Shown here piece by piece: positions 15,767 to 23,665 of a stretch of DNA of 41,042 nt. Source of the DNA: Nocardioides guangzhouensis (GTDB lineage: Bacteria > Actinomycetota > Actinomycetes > Propionibacteriales > Nocardioidaceae); assembly GCF_004519545.1 (NCBI RefSeq), contig NZ_SDKM01000042.1, positions 1 through 41,042 on the forward strand, written 5' to 3'. The first letter of the stretch is position 1. The number at the start of each line of letters is the position of its first letter. The position numbers and the translations under genes were made by a program. The notes beneath the pieces were generated by a model that worked only from the letters and a program-made list of their open reading frames with translations, ran no database searches and was not told the origin of the DNA.

Positions 15767-16424
15767 CGACGACCGAGCGAAGCGAGGAGGACCGCGGGGA
15801 GGTTCCGGCGACCCGACGACCGAGCGAAGCAAGGAGAACCGCGGGAAGGTTCCGGCCACCCGACGACCGAGCGAAGCAAGGAGAACCGCGGGAAGGTTCC
15901 GGCCACCCGACGACCGAGCGAAGCAAGGAGAACCGCGGGGAGGTTCCGGCCACCCGACGACCGAGCGAAGCAAGGAGAACCGCGGGAAGGTTCCGGCCAC
16001 CCGACGACCGAGCGAAGCAAGGAGAACCGCGGGAAGGTTCCGGCCACCCGACGACCGAGCGAAGCAAGGAGAACCGCGGGGAGGTTCCGGCCACCCGACG
16101 ACCGAGCGAAGCAAGGAGAACCGCGGGAAGGTTCCGGCCACCCGACGACCGAGCGAAGCAAGGAGAACCGCGGGAAGGTTCCGGCCACCCGACGACCGAG
16201 CGAAGCAAGGAGAACCGCGGGGAGGTTCCGGCCACCCGACGACCGAGCGAAGCAAGGAGAACCGCGGGAAGGTTCCGGCCACCCGACGACCGAGCGAAGC
16301 AAGGAGAACCGCGGGAAGGTTCCGGCCACCCGACGACCGAGCGAAGCAAGGAGAACCGCGGGGAGGTTCCGGCCACCCGACGACCGAGCGAAGCGAGGAG
16401 GACCTCGGGGACGGTTTCGGCCCG
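15767..16424. repeat. 47-bp tandem array, 14 units, with a 141-bp higher-order period
   Basis: Fourteen head-to-tail 47-bp units fill the space between the convergent M23 and pcrA genes. Each unit contains GACCGAGCGAAGCAAGGAG and a GGTTCCGGCCACC segment. Units 1 and 14 are diverged (GCGAGGAGGACC); units 2-13 are almost identical. One position varies in a strict pattern: GGGAAGG, GGGAAGG, GGGGAGG repeated four times, giving a 141-bp three-unit superrepeat. As 47 is not a multiple of three but 141 is, long stop-free frames appear on both strands. I do not consider these to be proteins: they have no starts of quality and are made only of the repeat. There are no spacers, so it is not CRISPR. Confidence 0.95.
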
Positions 16425-16429
16425 AGCGA

Positions 16430-18829
16430 TCAGAGCTTCTCGACCGGGGCGTAGCGCAGCAGCAGCCGCTTGACGCCCTCGGAGCCGAAGTCGATCGAGG
16501 CCACGGCCTTGTCGCCCTGGCCCTCGAGCGCCACCACGGTGCCCATGCCGAACGAGTCGTGCACGACCCGGTCGCCCGGGTCGAGGGACGGGATCGCCCG
16601 GGCCGGCTTGGCCTTCTGGGCGGCGTCCATGCGGATCGCGGCGGTGCCGAAGTTGCGGCGCCCGGCCGCGGTCGGCGTACCGAACGACCCGGCCCGGCCA
16701 CCGCTGACGTCAGGCCGGTTCCACGAGGTCTGCTCGGCGGCGGTGCGCCGCCAGTCGACCAGGGTCGCGGGCATCTCGTCGAGGAACCGTGACGCGGGGT
16801 TGTGCGAGGGCGCGCCCCAGGCCGAGCGCATGACCGCGCGGGAGAGGTAGAGGCGCTCGCGGGCCCGGGTCACGCCGACGTACGCGAGCCGCCGTTCCTC
16901 CTCGAGCTCGGGCTGGTCGCCGAGCGAGCGCATGTGCGGGAACACCCCGTCCTCCATGCCGGTGAGGAACACGACCGGGAACTCGAGGCCCTTGGCGGTG
17001 TGCAGGGTCATCAGCGTGACCACGCCCACGTCGTCCTCGTCGGGGGCGTCGGGGATCTGGTCGGTGTCGGCGACCAGCGCGACCCGCTCGAGGAAGTCGG
17101 TGAGGCCGGGCGTGACGATGCCGGCGTCGACGTCGGCCGGGTCCGCGGAGGGGCCGGCCACGGGGTCGTCGGAGAACTCGCGGGCCACCGCGACCAGCTC
17201 GGCGAGGTTCTCCACGCGGGTCTCGTCCTGCGGGTCGTCGGAGGCCTCGAGCTCGGCGAGGTAGCCGGACCGCTCCAGCACCGACTCGAGGATCACGTCG
17301 GCGCGCTCCCCCGCGTCGACCATCGACTGGAGCTCCTCGACCATGGCGACGAAGCCCTGGACCGCGTTGAGGGACCGCGTGGCGATGCCGGGGGCCTCGT
17401 CGGCACGGCGCAGCGCCTCCCAGAAGATGATCCGCTCGCGCTCGGCGTACGCCGCGACGCAGGCCTCCGCCCGGTCGCCGATGCCGCGCTTGGGCGTGTT
17501 GAGCACCCGGCGCAGCGAGATCTCGTCGGCCGGGTTGGCCAGCATCCGCAGGTAGGCGAGTGCGTCCCGGACCTCGCGCCGCTCGTAGAACCGCACCCCG
17601 CCGACGACCTTGTAGGGCTGACCCGTGCGGATGAAGACCTCCTCGAACACGCGCGACTGGGCGTTGGTGCGGTAGAACACCGCGACGTCGCCGGCCCGGG
17701 CGTGCCCGTCGTCGGTCAGCGTGTCGATCTCCTCGGAGACGAACCGCGCCTCGTCGTGCTCGTCGTCGGCGACGTAGCCGACGATCTGCGCACCCTCACC
17801 GGCGTCGGACCACAGCCGCTTGGGCTTGCGGCCCTTGTTGTTGCCGATCACGGCGTTGGCGGCGTTGAGGATGGTCTGGGTGGAGCGGTAGTTCTGCTCG
17901 AGCAGGATCGAGGTCGCGTCGGGGAAGTCCTGCTCGAAGTCGAGGATGTTGCGGATGTTCGCACCGCGGAAGGCGTAGATGGACTGGTCGGCGTCACCGA
18001 CCACCATCAGCTCGGCGGGCTCGACCCGGTCGCCTCCCGCGACCGTCTCCTCCATGGAGTCGGCGCAGAGCTGGTGGATCAGGGCGTACTGGGCGTGGTT
18101 GGTGTCCTGGTACTCGTCGACGAGGACGTGCCGGAACCGCCGCCGGTAGGTCTCGCGCACCTCAGGGAACGCCTGGAACAGGTGCACGGTGGTCATGATC
18201 AGGTCGTCGAAGTCGAGGGCGTTGGCGTCGCGCAGACGCCGCTGGTAGAGCTCGTACGCCGCGGCGTACGACTCCTCGAAGGAGTTGCGGGCGTCCTTGG
18301 CCGCGTCCTCGGGGTCCTTGAGCTCGTTCTTCGCGTTGGAGACCCAGTTGAGCACGGCCCGCGGCTGGTAGCGCTTCGGGTCGAGGTCGAGGTCCTGGCA
18401 GACCAACGTCATCAGCCGCTTGGAGTCGGCGGCGTCGTATATCGAGAACGACGACTTGAACCCGAGCTTGTCGATCTCCTTGCGCAGGATCCGCACGCAC
18501 GCCGAGTGGAACGTCGAGACCCACATGATCCGGGCGCGCTTGCCGACCAGGTCCTCGACCCGCTCCTTCATCTCGGCGGCCGCCTTGTTCGTGAAGGTGA
18601 TCGCCAGGATCGAGCCCGGGTGGGCCTTGCGCTCGGAGATCAGCCAGGCGATCCGGCGGGTCAGCACCCGGGTCTTGCCGGAGCCGGCGCCGGCGACCAC
18701 GAGCAGCGGCGGCCCGGCGTGCACGACGGCCGCCCGCTGGGGCTCGTTCAGCCCCTCGAGGAGGGAGTCGGAGGACGGGGTGCGGCGGGGCTCGACGGCC
18801 TCGAGGCCGGGGATCGGGAACGTGCTCAT
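16430..18829 (-). CDS. pcrA: UvrD/PcrA/Rep-type superfamily 1 DNA helicase
   Basis: A 799-residue 3'-5' DNA helicase for repair and replication-fork clearance. Motif I is GAGSGKT (residues 47-53), preceded by the Q motif LNEPQRAAV. Other motifs are ITFTNKAAAEMKERV (Ia), DEYQDTNHAQYAL (II), VGDADQSIYAFRGA (III), LEQNYRSTQTIL (IV), LMTLHTAKGLEFPVVFLTGMEDGVFP (V) and EEERRLAYVGVTRARERL (VI). The C-terminal tail (RVVHDSFGMGTVVALEGQGDKAVASIDFGSEG region) is the Tudor-like domain of PcrA/UvrD1 that contacts RNA polymerase. The ATG at 18829 is chosen over an upstream frame that crosses a 70-bp palindrome. The gene matches Rv0949 (uvrD1) by synteny with sucCD. Confidence 0.96.
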   Translation of the reverse strand: MSTFPIPGLEAVEPRRTPSSDSLLEGLNEPQRAAVVHAGPPLLVVAGAGSGKTRVLTRRIAWLISERKAHPGSILAITFTNKAAAEMKERVEDLVGKRARIMWVSTFHSACVRILRKEIDKLGFKSSFSIYDAADSKRLMTLVCQDLDLDPKRYQPRAVLNWVSNAKNELKDPEDAAKDARNSFEESYAAAYELYQRRLRDANALDFDDLIMTTVHLFQAFPEVRETYRRRFRHVLVDEYQDTNHAQYALIHQLCADSMEETVAGGDRVEPAELMVVGDADQSIYAFRGANIRNILDFEQDFPDATSILLEQNYRSTQTILNAANAVIGNNKGRKPKRLWSDAGEGAQIVGYVADDEHDEARFVSEEIDTLTDDGHARAGDVAVFYRTNAQSRVFEEVFIRTGQPYKVVGGVRFYERREVRDALAYLRMLANPADEISLRRVLNTPKRGIGDRAEACVAAYAERERIIFWEALRRADEAPGIATRSLNAVQGFVAMVEELQSMVDAGERADVILESVLERSGYLAELEASDDPQDETRVENLAELVAVAREFSDDPVAGPSADPADVDAGIVTPGLTDFLERVALVADTDQIPDAPDEDDVGVVTLMTLHTAKGLEFPVVFLTGMEDGVFPHMRSLGDQPELEEERRLAYVGVTRARERLYLSRAVMRSAWGAPSHNPASRFLDEMPATLVDWRRTAAEQTSWNRPDVSGGRAGSFGTPTAAGRRNFGTAAIRMDAAQKAKPARAIPSLDPGDRVVHDSFGMGTVVALEGQGDKAVASIDFGSEGVKRLLLRYAPVEKL

Positions 18830-18876
18830 CTCGACCCCAACCCTACGTGTCGCCACCGACGTCCGCCGCGTCCCCT

Positions 18877-18946
18877 TGTAACGCGGTGTTCGTGTCACTC
18901 AGCACGTGTTCGACCGCGTGCGAAGTGACATGAACACCGCGTTACA
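18877..18946. repeat. 70-bp palindromic element, copy 1
   Basis: The ends TGTAACGCGGTGTTC and GAACACCGCGTTACA are perfectly inverted over 15 bp; inner arms continue with a few mismatches to about 32 bp each around a TTCGAC loop. The second copy, 22167-22236, has the same length and differs at about 7 of 70 positions. Copy 1 lies 48 bp upstream of the pcrA start. Confidence 0.9.
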
Positions 18947-18967
18947 GCGGAGGTGTCCGATAGAAGG

Positions 18968-20191
18968 TCAGGCGGCGCGGAGACGGAGCACGACGGGGGC
19001 GGAGGAGCCGGGGAGCAGGGTACGGCGGTCGTCGGGCAGCAGCAGCCGGGCGGCCACGCCGGGAGCGATCCGGTAGGGCTGCGCGAGCAGGGTGCCGCCG
19101 AGGCCGCGGCGGAGCCGGGACAGCTCCGCGCGGACCGTGACCACCCGGGTCGGGTCCGCGAACAGGTCCTCGGCCAGCCCGGCCGCGGTGCGACCCTCGG
19201 CGCCGGCCGCCACCAACGCCGCCATCAGCTCGGCGTGCCGCGGGGTGAGCTCGTGCCGCCAGCTCCCGGTCTCGCCGAAGACCCGGACCTCGGGCCTCCC
19301 GATGAGGTCGACCTCGAGCGTGGTACGCCCGGTCCGGCGCTCGCCGAGCCGCAGCAGCCAGCCACCCGGCAGCGGCTCGGCGGTGGCCGCGCCGAGGCTC
19401 GGCACCCAGATCTCGCCGACCTCCATCCCGGTCGGCAGGGTGACCCGGTCGGGGGCCTGGAGCCCGGTCGCCAGGGCGGTGTGGCCCGCGTCGTCGACCA
19501 CCAGCGCCTGGCCGTCCATGCGGGCCAGCATCGGCGCGGCCAGGCTGCGCAGCCGGTCCAGCGACGCCCGGCGCTGTTCGACCGCCTCCAGCCCGGTCAG
19601 GCGCGCGGCCAGCGTGACCAGCCCGAGCTCGGCCGGGTGCAGGGTGCGCGAGGGGCCGCTGACGTCGACCACGCCGAGCGTCGCGCCGGTCCACGGGTCG
19701 GTGAGCGGCGCGGCGGCACAGCCCCAGAACGTGTGCGACTCGACGAAGTGCTCGGCGCCGCGGATCTGCACCGGCTCGCCGAGCACCAGCGCCGTCCCGA
19801 TCGCGTTGGTGCCGACGTTGCCCTCGGTCCAGGCGGAGCCGCCGACGAAGCCGAGGCGGTCGGCCAGCCGTCGTACGCCGGCGTTCCCGACCTGCCACAG
19901 CACCCGCCCCTCCGGGTCGGTGACCACGACCAGCTGCCCGGCGTCGACGGCCGACGAGAGCGCGTGGGTCAGCCCGGGCATGCGGTCGCCCAGTCCGCTC
20001 GTCGTACGGCGGCGCTCGAGGTCGGCCTCCGACAGCGGCGCGATGCTCGGCCCGCCGCCGGGGTCCACCCCGCTTGCGGCGACCCGGCGCCACGACGCGG
20101 CGATCTCGGTGCGCGGTGCGGGCGCACCGGAGGCGCCGGTCAGGACCGCGTCCCGGGTCCGGTGCCGGCCGCGCTCGACCTCGTCGACCAC
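18968..20191 (-). CDS. GAF-domain transcriptional regulator
   Basis: A 407-residue cytoplasmic regulator. The first ~60 residues contain APRTEIAASWRRVAASGVDP, typical of the AcoR-type N-terminus. A GAF-like sensor domain follows (about 80-200: VVVTDPEGRVLWQVG, AWTEGNVGTNAIGTAL, GCAAAPLTDPWTGATLGVVDVSG). There is no AAA+ sigma-54 domain. The C-terminal ~90 residues (LTPRHAELMAALVAAGAEGR, TVRAELSRLRRGLGG) look like a winged helix-turn-helix. Such proteins usually sense a small molecule and control a neighbouring oxidoreductase. The start is the GTG at 20191, with GGGAG 6 bases upstream; an upstream TTG at 20266 is less likely. It is divergent from a flavin monooxygenase gene and probably regulates it. 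Confidence 0.85.
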   Translation of the reverse strand: MVDEVERGRHRTRDAVLTGASGAPAPRTEIAASWRRVAASGVDPGGGPSIAPLSEADLERRRTTSGLGDRMPGLTHALSSAVDAGQLVVVTDPEGRVLWQVGNAGVRRLADRLGFVGGSAWTEGNVGTNAIGTALVLGEPVQIRGAEHFVESHTFWGCAAAPLTDPWTGATLGVVDVSGPSRTLHPAELGLVTLAARLTGLEAVEQRRASLDRLRSLAAPMLARMDGQALVVDDAGHTALATGLQAPDRVTLPTGMEVGEIWVPSLGAATAEPLPGGWLLRLGERRTGRTTLEVDLIGRPEVRVFGETGSWRHELTPRHAELMAALVAAGAEGRTAAGLAEDLFADPTRVVTVRAELSRLRRGLGGTLLAQPYRIAPGVAARLLLPDDRRTLLPGSSAPVVLRLRAA

Positions 20192-20329
20192 GTCGTGCTC
20201 CCTCGTGCCGATGGCCGCACCCGGGAGGCCCGGGCCGGACCGCCGACCCGATGCAACCCGCTGCAACCCTTCCGGACCACCCGGCCCGCGCTGTGTGCTG
20301 CCTCACACAGCGTAGGCGAAGGAGGAACC
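20192..20329. promoter_or_regulatory. Regulator/monooxygenase divergent promoter with candidate operators
   Basis: Two candidate sites lie in this 138-bp gap. GCTGTGTG-N6-CACACAGC (20290-20311) is a perfect 8-bp inverted repeat ending 18 bp before the monooxygenase ATG, next to its AAGGAGG ribosome-binding site. TGCAACCC occurs twice with a 10-bp period (20252-20259 and 20262-20269). The inverted repeat suits a dimeric regulator; the GAF protein next door is the natural candidate. Confidence 0.5.
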
Positions 20330-22153
20330 ATGACCCAGACCCTGGACAAGCCGGCCACGACCGGTGGCGAGACGCCGCAGCAGCGCGTCGACGCCTGGCT
20401 CGCCGGGTTCGAGCAGGCCCTGCGGGACCGCGACGTCGAGCGGGCCAGCGAGATGTTCGCGACCACGAGCTTCTGGCGCGACCTGATCGCGTTCTCGTGG
20501 AACATCACCACCGTCGAGAACCGGGACGGCGTCCGGGAGCTGCTCGAGAGCACCCTGGCGGCCACCGACCCGAGCGGGTTCGCGACCAGCGAGCCACCGG
20601 AGGAGGCCGACGGCGTCACCACGGCCTGGATCACGTTCGAGACCGCGGTCGGTCGCGGGCGCGGGCTGCTCCGGCTGACCGAGGAGGGCGCCTGGACCCT
20701 GCTCACCACGCTCTACGAGCTCAAGGGCCACGAGGAGCCCCTGAACGACCACCGGCCGATGGGCGCCGAGCACGGCGCGACCAAGGAGCGCACCACCTGG
20801 AAGGAGCGCCGGCAGGCCGAGGCGGAGAGCCTGGGCAGCACCGTGCAGCCCTACGTGCTGGTGATCGGCGGCGGCCAGGGCGGCATCGCGCTCGGTGCCC
20901 GGCTCCGGCAGCTCGGCGTACCGAGCCTGGTCATCGACAAGCACCCGCGGCCCGGCGACCAGTGGCGCAACCGCTACAAGTCGCTGTGCCTGCACGACCC
21001 GGTCTGGTACGACCACCTGCCCTACCTCAAGTTCCCGGACAACTGGCCGGTGTTCGCCCCCAAGGACAAGATCGGCGACTGGCTGGAGTTCTACACGCGG
21101 GTGATGGAGGTGCCGTACTGGTCGGACACCGTCGCCACCAGCGCACACTGGTCGGAGGAGACCGGCGAGTGGACCGTCCAGGTGGAGCGGGAGGGGAAGG
21201 CGCTCACCCTGCGGCCGAAGCAGCTCGTGTTCGCCACCGGCATGTCCGGCAAGCCCAACCTGCCCGCCGTGCCCGGCACCGACGTCTTCCGCGGCGACGT
21301 CCACCACTCCTCCGCGCACCCCGGGCCGGACGCCTACCGCGGCAAGAGGGCGGTGGTGATCGGCAGCAACAACTCGTCGTTCGACATCTGCGGCGCGCTC
21401 TGGGAGAACGACGTCGACGTCACGATGGTGCAGCGCTCGTCGACCCACATCGTCAAGAGCGACTCGCTCATGGACATCGGCCTCGGCGACCTCTACTCCG
21501 AGCGGGCGCTGCGCAACGGCGTCACCACGGAGAAGGCCGACCTGATCTTCGCCTCGCTCCCCTACCGGATCCTGCACGAGTTCCAGATCCCGGCGTACGA
21601 GGCGATGGCCGAGCGGGACAAGGACTTCTACGAGCGGCTGGAGAAGTCCGGCTTCCAGCACGACTGGGGCGACGACGGCTCCGGGCTGTTCATGAAGTAC
21701 CTCCGCCGCGGGTCCGGCTACTACATCGACGTGGGCGCCGCCGACCTGGTGGCCAACGGCGACGTGAAGCTGGCGCACGGGCAGGTGGTCGAGCTGACCG
21801 AGGACTCCGTGAAGCTCGCGGACGGCACCGAGCTGCCGGCCGACCTGGTGGTGTTCGCGACCGGCTACGGCTCGATGAACGGCTGGGTCGCCGACCTCAT
21901 CGACCAGGACACCGCGGACCGGCTCGGCAAGTGCTGGGGCCTCGGCTCCGACACCACCAAGGACCCGGGTCCGTGGGAGGGCGAGCAGCGCAACATGTGG
22001 AAGCCCACCCAGGTGCCGAGCCTCTGGATGCACGGCGGCAACCTGCACCAGTCCCGGCACTACTCGCTCTACCTCGCGCTGCAGCTCAAGGCCCGCTACG
22101 AGGGCATCGCGACCCCGGTCTTCCACCTGCAGGAGGTGCACCACACGTCCTGA
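20330..22153 (+). CDS. NTF2-like/FAD-dependent monooxygenase fusion
   Basis: A 607-residue flavoprotein. Residues 15-135 look like an NTF2/SnoaL-like domain (TPQQRVDAWLAGFEQALRD, FWRDLIAFSWNITT). The rest is a CzcO/FMO-type two-dinucleotide flavoprotein: FAD loop VIGGGQGGIALGARL (from residue 178), ATG motif VFATGMSGKPNLPAVPG, the FxGxxxH fingerprint FRGDVHH (320-326), and an NADPH loop VVIGSNNSSFDICGAL (from 342) with Asn where a plain GxGxxG is usual. The fingerprint ends in His (SSAH) rather than the aromatic residue typical of FMOs and Baeyer-Villiger enzymes. It is expected to use NADPH and O2 on a small organic substrate, unidentified. The ATG has a strong AAGGAGG. It is divergent from its likely regulator, and a 70-bp palindrome follows. 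Confidence 0.88.
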   Translation: MTQTLDKPATTGGETPQQRVDAWLAGFEQALRDRDVERASEMFATTSFWRDLIAFSWNITTVENRDGVRELLESTLAATDPSGFATSEPPEEADGVTTAWITFETAVGRGRGLLRLTEEGAWTLLTTLYELKGHEEPLNDHRPMGAEHGATKERTTWKERRQAEAESLGSTVQPYVLVIGGGQGGIALGARLRQLGVPSLVIDKHPRPGDQWRNRYKSLCLHDPVWYDHLPYLKFPDNWPVFAPKDKIGDWLEFYTRVMEVPYWSDTVATSAHWSEETGEWTVQVEREGKALTLRPKQLVFATGMSGKPNLPAVPGTDVFRGDVHHSSAHPGPDAYRGKRAVVIGSNNSSFDICGALWENDVDVTMVQRSSTHIVKSDSLMDIGLGDLYSERALRNGVTTEKADLIFASLPYRILHEFQIPAYEAMAERDKDFYERLEKSGFQHDWGDDGSGLFMKYLRRGSGYYIDVGAADLVANGDVKLAHGQVVELTEDSVKLADGTELPADLVVFATGYGSMNGWVADLIDQDTADRLGKCWGLGSDTTKDPGPWEGEQRNMWKPTQVPSLWMHGGNLHQSRHYSLYLALQLKARYEGIATPVFHLQEVHHTS

Positions 22154-22166
22154 TCCCGCCACGCCA

Positions 22167-22236
22167 TGTAACGCGGTGTTCTTGTCGCTTGGCACGTGTT
22201 CGACCACGTGCGGAGTGACAAGAACACCGCGTTACA
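22167..22236. repeat. 70-bp palindromic element, copy 2
   Basis: Same length and ends (TGTAACGCGGTGTTC ... GAACACCGCGTTACA) as 18877-18946. Here the arms pair better: the base after the 15-bp end matches its partner. The arm tips hold GCACGTG. It begins 14 bp after the monooxygenase stop and ends 28 bp before the XdhC-type gene, so it may end one transcript, influence the next, or both. Confidence 0.9.
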
Positions 22237-22252
22237 GCTGTGCGGGCGGGGC

Positions 22253-22258
22253 GATACT
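22253..22258 (+). promoter_or_regulatory. Candidate -10 box for a leaderless XdhC-type transcript
   Basis: GATACT ends 6 bases before the ATG at 22265, and no Shine-Dalgarno is present. The last bases of the 70-bp palindrome (TTACAG at 22232-22237) lie at about the distance of a -35 box. This is weaker than the TANNNT boxes elsewhere. Confidence 0.3.
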
Positions 22259-22264
22259 GGCGGC

Positions 22265-22753
22265 ATGGGCGACGACGTGCAGGTGCTGATCGTGGGCGAC
22301 GGGCCGGTGGCCGCGGTGCTCACCCCGATGGTCGCGGCGCTGGGCTGGTCGCCGACCACGACCACCGACCTCGACGAGGTGGCGGGTGCGCTGGGGGTGG
22401 CCGACGCGGTCGTCGTGCTCAGCCACCACGACGGCACCGACGGGCCGGCGATCCGGGCCGCGCTCGAGGCAGGGACGCCGTACGTCGGAGCGATGGGGTC
22501 GCGGCGCACCCAGGCCCGGCGCCGCGAGTGGCTGCTCGACAACGGCGTCACCGAGCAGGCGCTGGCCGCGCTCCGGGCGCCGATCGGGCTCGACATCGGC
22601 GCTGACCAGCCCGGCGAGATCGCGGTGTCGATCCTCGCCGAGATGGTGGCCGTACGCCGGGGCGCGGCGTCCGCGGTCGGCTCGATCAGCACCCGGGACG
22701 GCGCGATCCACCCGGACCAGGAGCCGGGGTCGGCGTACTGCCCCGGCGGCTGA
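22265..22753 (+). CDS. XdhC-type Rossmann-domain protein
   Basis: A 162-residue protein corresponding to the C-terminal Rossmann domain of the XdhC/CoxI family, whose members help mature molybdenum hydroxylases. Visible are VQVLIVGDGPVAAVLTPMVAALGW, a V-V-L-S-H-H-D strand end, the family signature YVGAMGSRRTQARRREWL, and IGLDIGADQPGEIAVSILAEMVAVRRG. The N-terminal XdhC_CoxI domain is absent, and no molybdenum hydroxylase genes are in the window, so its partner is unknown. Conservation of GAMGSRR supports real function. It is followed by a strong hairpin and convergent with the next gene. Confidence 0.85.
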   Translation: MGDDVQVLIVGDGPVAAVLTPMVAALGWSPTTTTDLDEVAGALGVADAVVVLSHHDGTDGPAIRAALEAGTPYVGAMGSRRTQARRREWLLDNGVTEQALAALRAPIGLDIGADQPGEIAVSILAEMVAVRRGAASAVGSISTRDGAIHPDQEPGSAYCPGG

Positions 22754-22758
22754 CCCGG

Positions 22759-22804
22759 GTCGTCCGCCTCAGGAGGGTCCCTGGACCCCCGTGAGGCGGA
22801 CGAC
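22759..22804. terminator. 22-bp-arm hairpin between convergent genes
   Basis: GTCGTCCGCCTCA at 22759-22771 pairs with the complement ending at 22804, and the stem continues to GGTCC/GGACC with two mismatches around a 2-base loop. It lies 6 bp after the XdhC-type stop and 6 bp before the end of the opposing gene, so it can serve both. Confidence 0.8.
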
Positions 22805-22810
22805 TGGTGA

Positions 22811-23167
22811 TCAGGAGTGGACCGGCGACCAGAAGACCGCGACCGCCACGTTGAGGACGCTCAGCCCGAGGATCGTGTAGAAGATCGCGTCGGAGATCCG
22901 CTCCTTGCGCAGGTTGGCCATCACCAGCACGAGAACCACCAGGCCGACCAGCGCCTTGACGCCGATCTTCGCGTGGTTGACGTCGCCGTCGCCGGCCTCG
23001 AGCACGCCCACCAGCGCGAGGCCGGCCAGGAAAGCGGTGCCTGCGCCGTCGCGCATGGGGCCGTTCACCCGCTTCTCGCCGGGCCCGACCTGGACGAGCA
23101 ACCCCCCGATCAGGGCGGCGAAGCCGAGGATGTGCACGAACAGCAGGACCAGGCGCAGCGTCTCCAT
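22811..23167 (-). CDS. Small four-helix integral membrane protein
   Basis: A 118-residue protein with about four membrane helices: LRLVLLFVHILGFAALIGGLL, an Ala/Gly-rich segment around FLAGLALVGVL, VKALVGLVVLVLVMANL, and YTILGLSVLNVAVAVFW. A conserved-looking polar patch (HILG..GG, GDVNHAKIGVK) could line the membrane interior. I do not recognise the family and assign no function. The ATG at 23167 follows TACCCT at a distance of 7 bases with no ribosome-binding site, which suggests a leaderless transcript. It sits 25 bp after the universal stress gene. Confidence 0.75.
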   Translation of the reverse strand: METLRLVLLFVHILGFAALIGGLLVQVGPGEKRVNGPMRDGAGTAFLAGLALVGVLEAGDGDVNHAKIGVKALVGLVVLVLVMANLRKERISDAIFYTILGLSVLNVAVAVFWSPVHS

Positions 23168-23174
23168 GGCGTGG

Positions 23175-23180
23175 AGGGTA
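23175..23180 (-). promoter_or_regulatory. Candidate -10 box for the small membrane protein gene
   Basis: On the minus strand, TACCCT (TANNNT) ends 7 bases before the ATG at 23167, in the short gap after the universal stress gene. No ribosome-binding site is visible, which fits leaderless transcription. Confidence 0.4.
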
Positions 23181-23192
23181 GCCAGCGGCTCC

Positions 23193-23660
23193 TCAGCCCT
23201 TGCCACCCCTCCTCGGCTTGCGTGGCGTGGGTCTCACGACCAGCACCGGGCAGGGCGCGTAGTGCTGCACCCGCTGGGCGGTGCTGCCCATGAGGACGGT
23301 GTCGCTGAGCCCGCGGCTGCCGTTGGCGACCACGATCAGCCCGGCGCCCACGGAGTCGGCGAGCCGGATGATCTCCTTGGCTGGGGACCCGCTGCGGATC
23401 TTCCTGTGCACCTTCGGCCCCCACCCGTCGTACGTCGCGGCGACCGCGGCGACCGCGCTCTCGGCCGCCGCCTTGAACGAGACCTCGTCGACGGCCTTCC
23501 GCTTGTCGTCGAGGTCGTCGGCGAACGCGACCGCCGCCAGCGGCCGCAGCACCGCGACCACCGAGATGTCGGTGATCCGGTCCGGGTCGGCGAACTCCTT
23601 GAGCTTCTTCGCGGCAGCCAGCGACTGCCGGGATCCGTCGGTGGCGACGACGACGTGCAT
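23193..23660 (-). CDS. Universal stress protein (UspA family)
   Basis: A 155-residue single-domain USP. The N-terminus HVVVATDGSRQSLAAAKKL gives the first strand and Asp, and ANGSRGLSDTVLMGSTAQRV is the nucleotide-binding glycine loop, followed by the last strand CPVLVVRP. The intact loop suggests an ATP-binding USP. A basic tail (RKPRRGGKG) follows. The gene starts 5 bp after the APC transporter stop, so the two are co-transcribed; USP domains are often fused or adjacent to APC transporters, where a regulatory role is suspected. Confidence 0.93.
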   Translation of the reverse strand: MHVVVATDGSRQSLAAAKKLKEFADPDRITDISVVAVLRPLAAVAFADDLDDKRKAVDEVSFKAAAESAVAAVAATYDGWGPKVHRKIRSGSPAKEIIRLADSVGAGLIVVANGSRGLSDTVLMGSTAQRVQHYAPCPVLVVRPTPRKPRRGGKG

Positions 23661-23665
23661 CGCGC

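Noticed and set aside
15767..16424. CRISPR array
   Set aside because: Units are contiguous with no unique spacers, and no cas genes are present. The same applies to the 22-bp arrays at 37431-37979.
14483..16792. Long open frames on both strands through the 47-bp array, giving 47-residue protein repeats
   Set aside because: The frames come from repeat arithmetic (three 47-bp units equal 47 codons), run on both strands and into neighbouring genes, and have no domain or ribosome-binding site.
16802..18928. A 708-codon plus-strand frame opposite pcrA
   Set aside because: Antisense shadow: the minus strand carries all helicase motifs.
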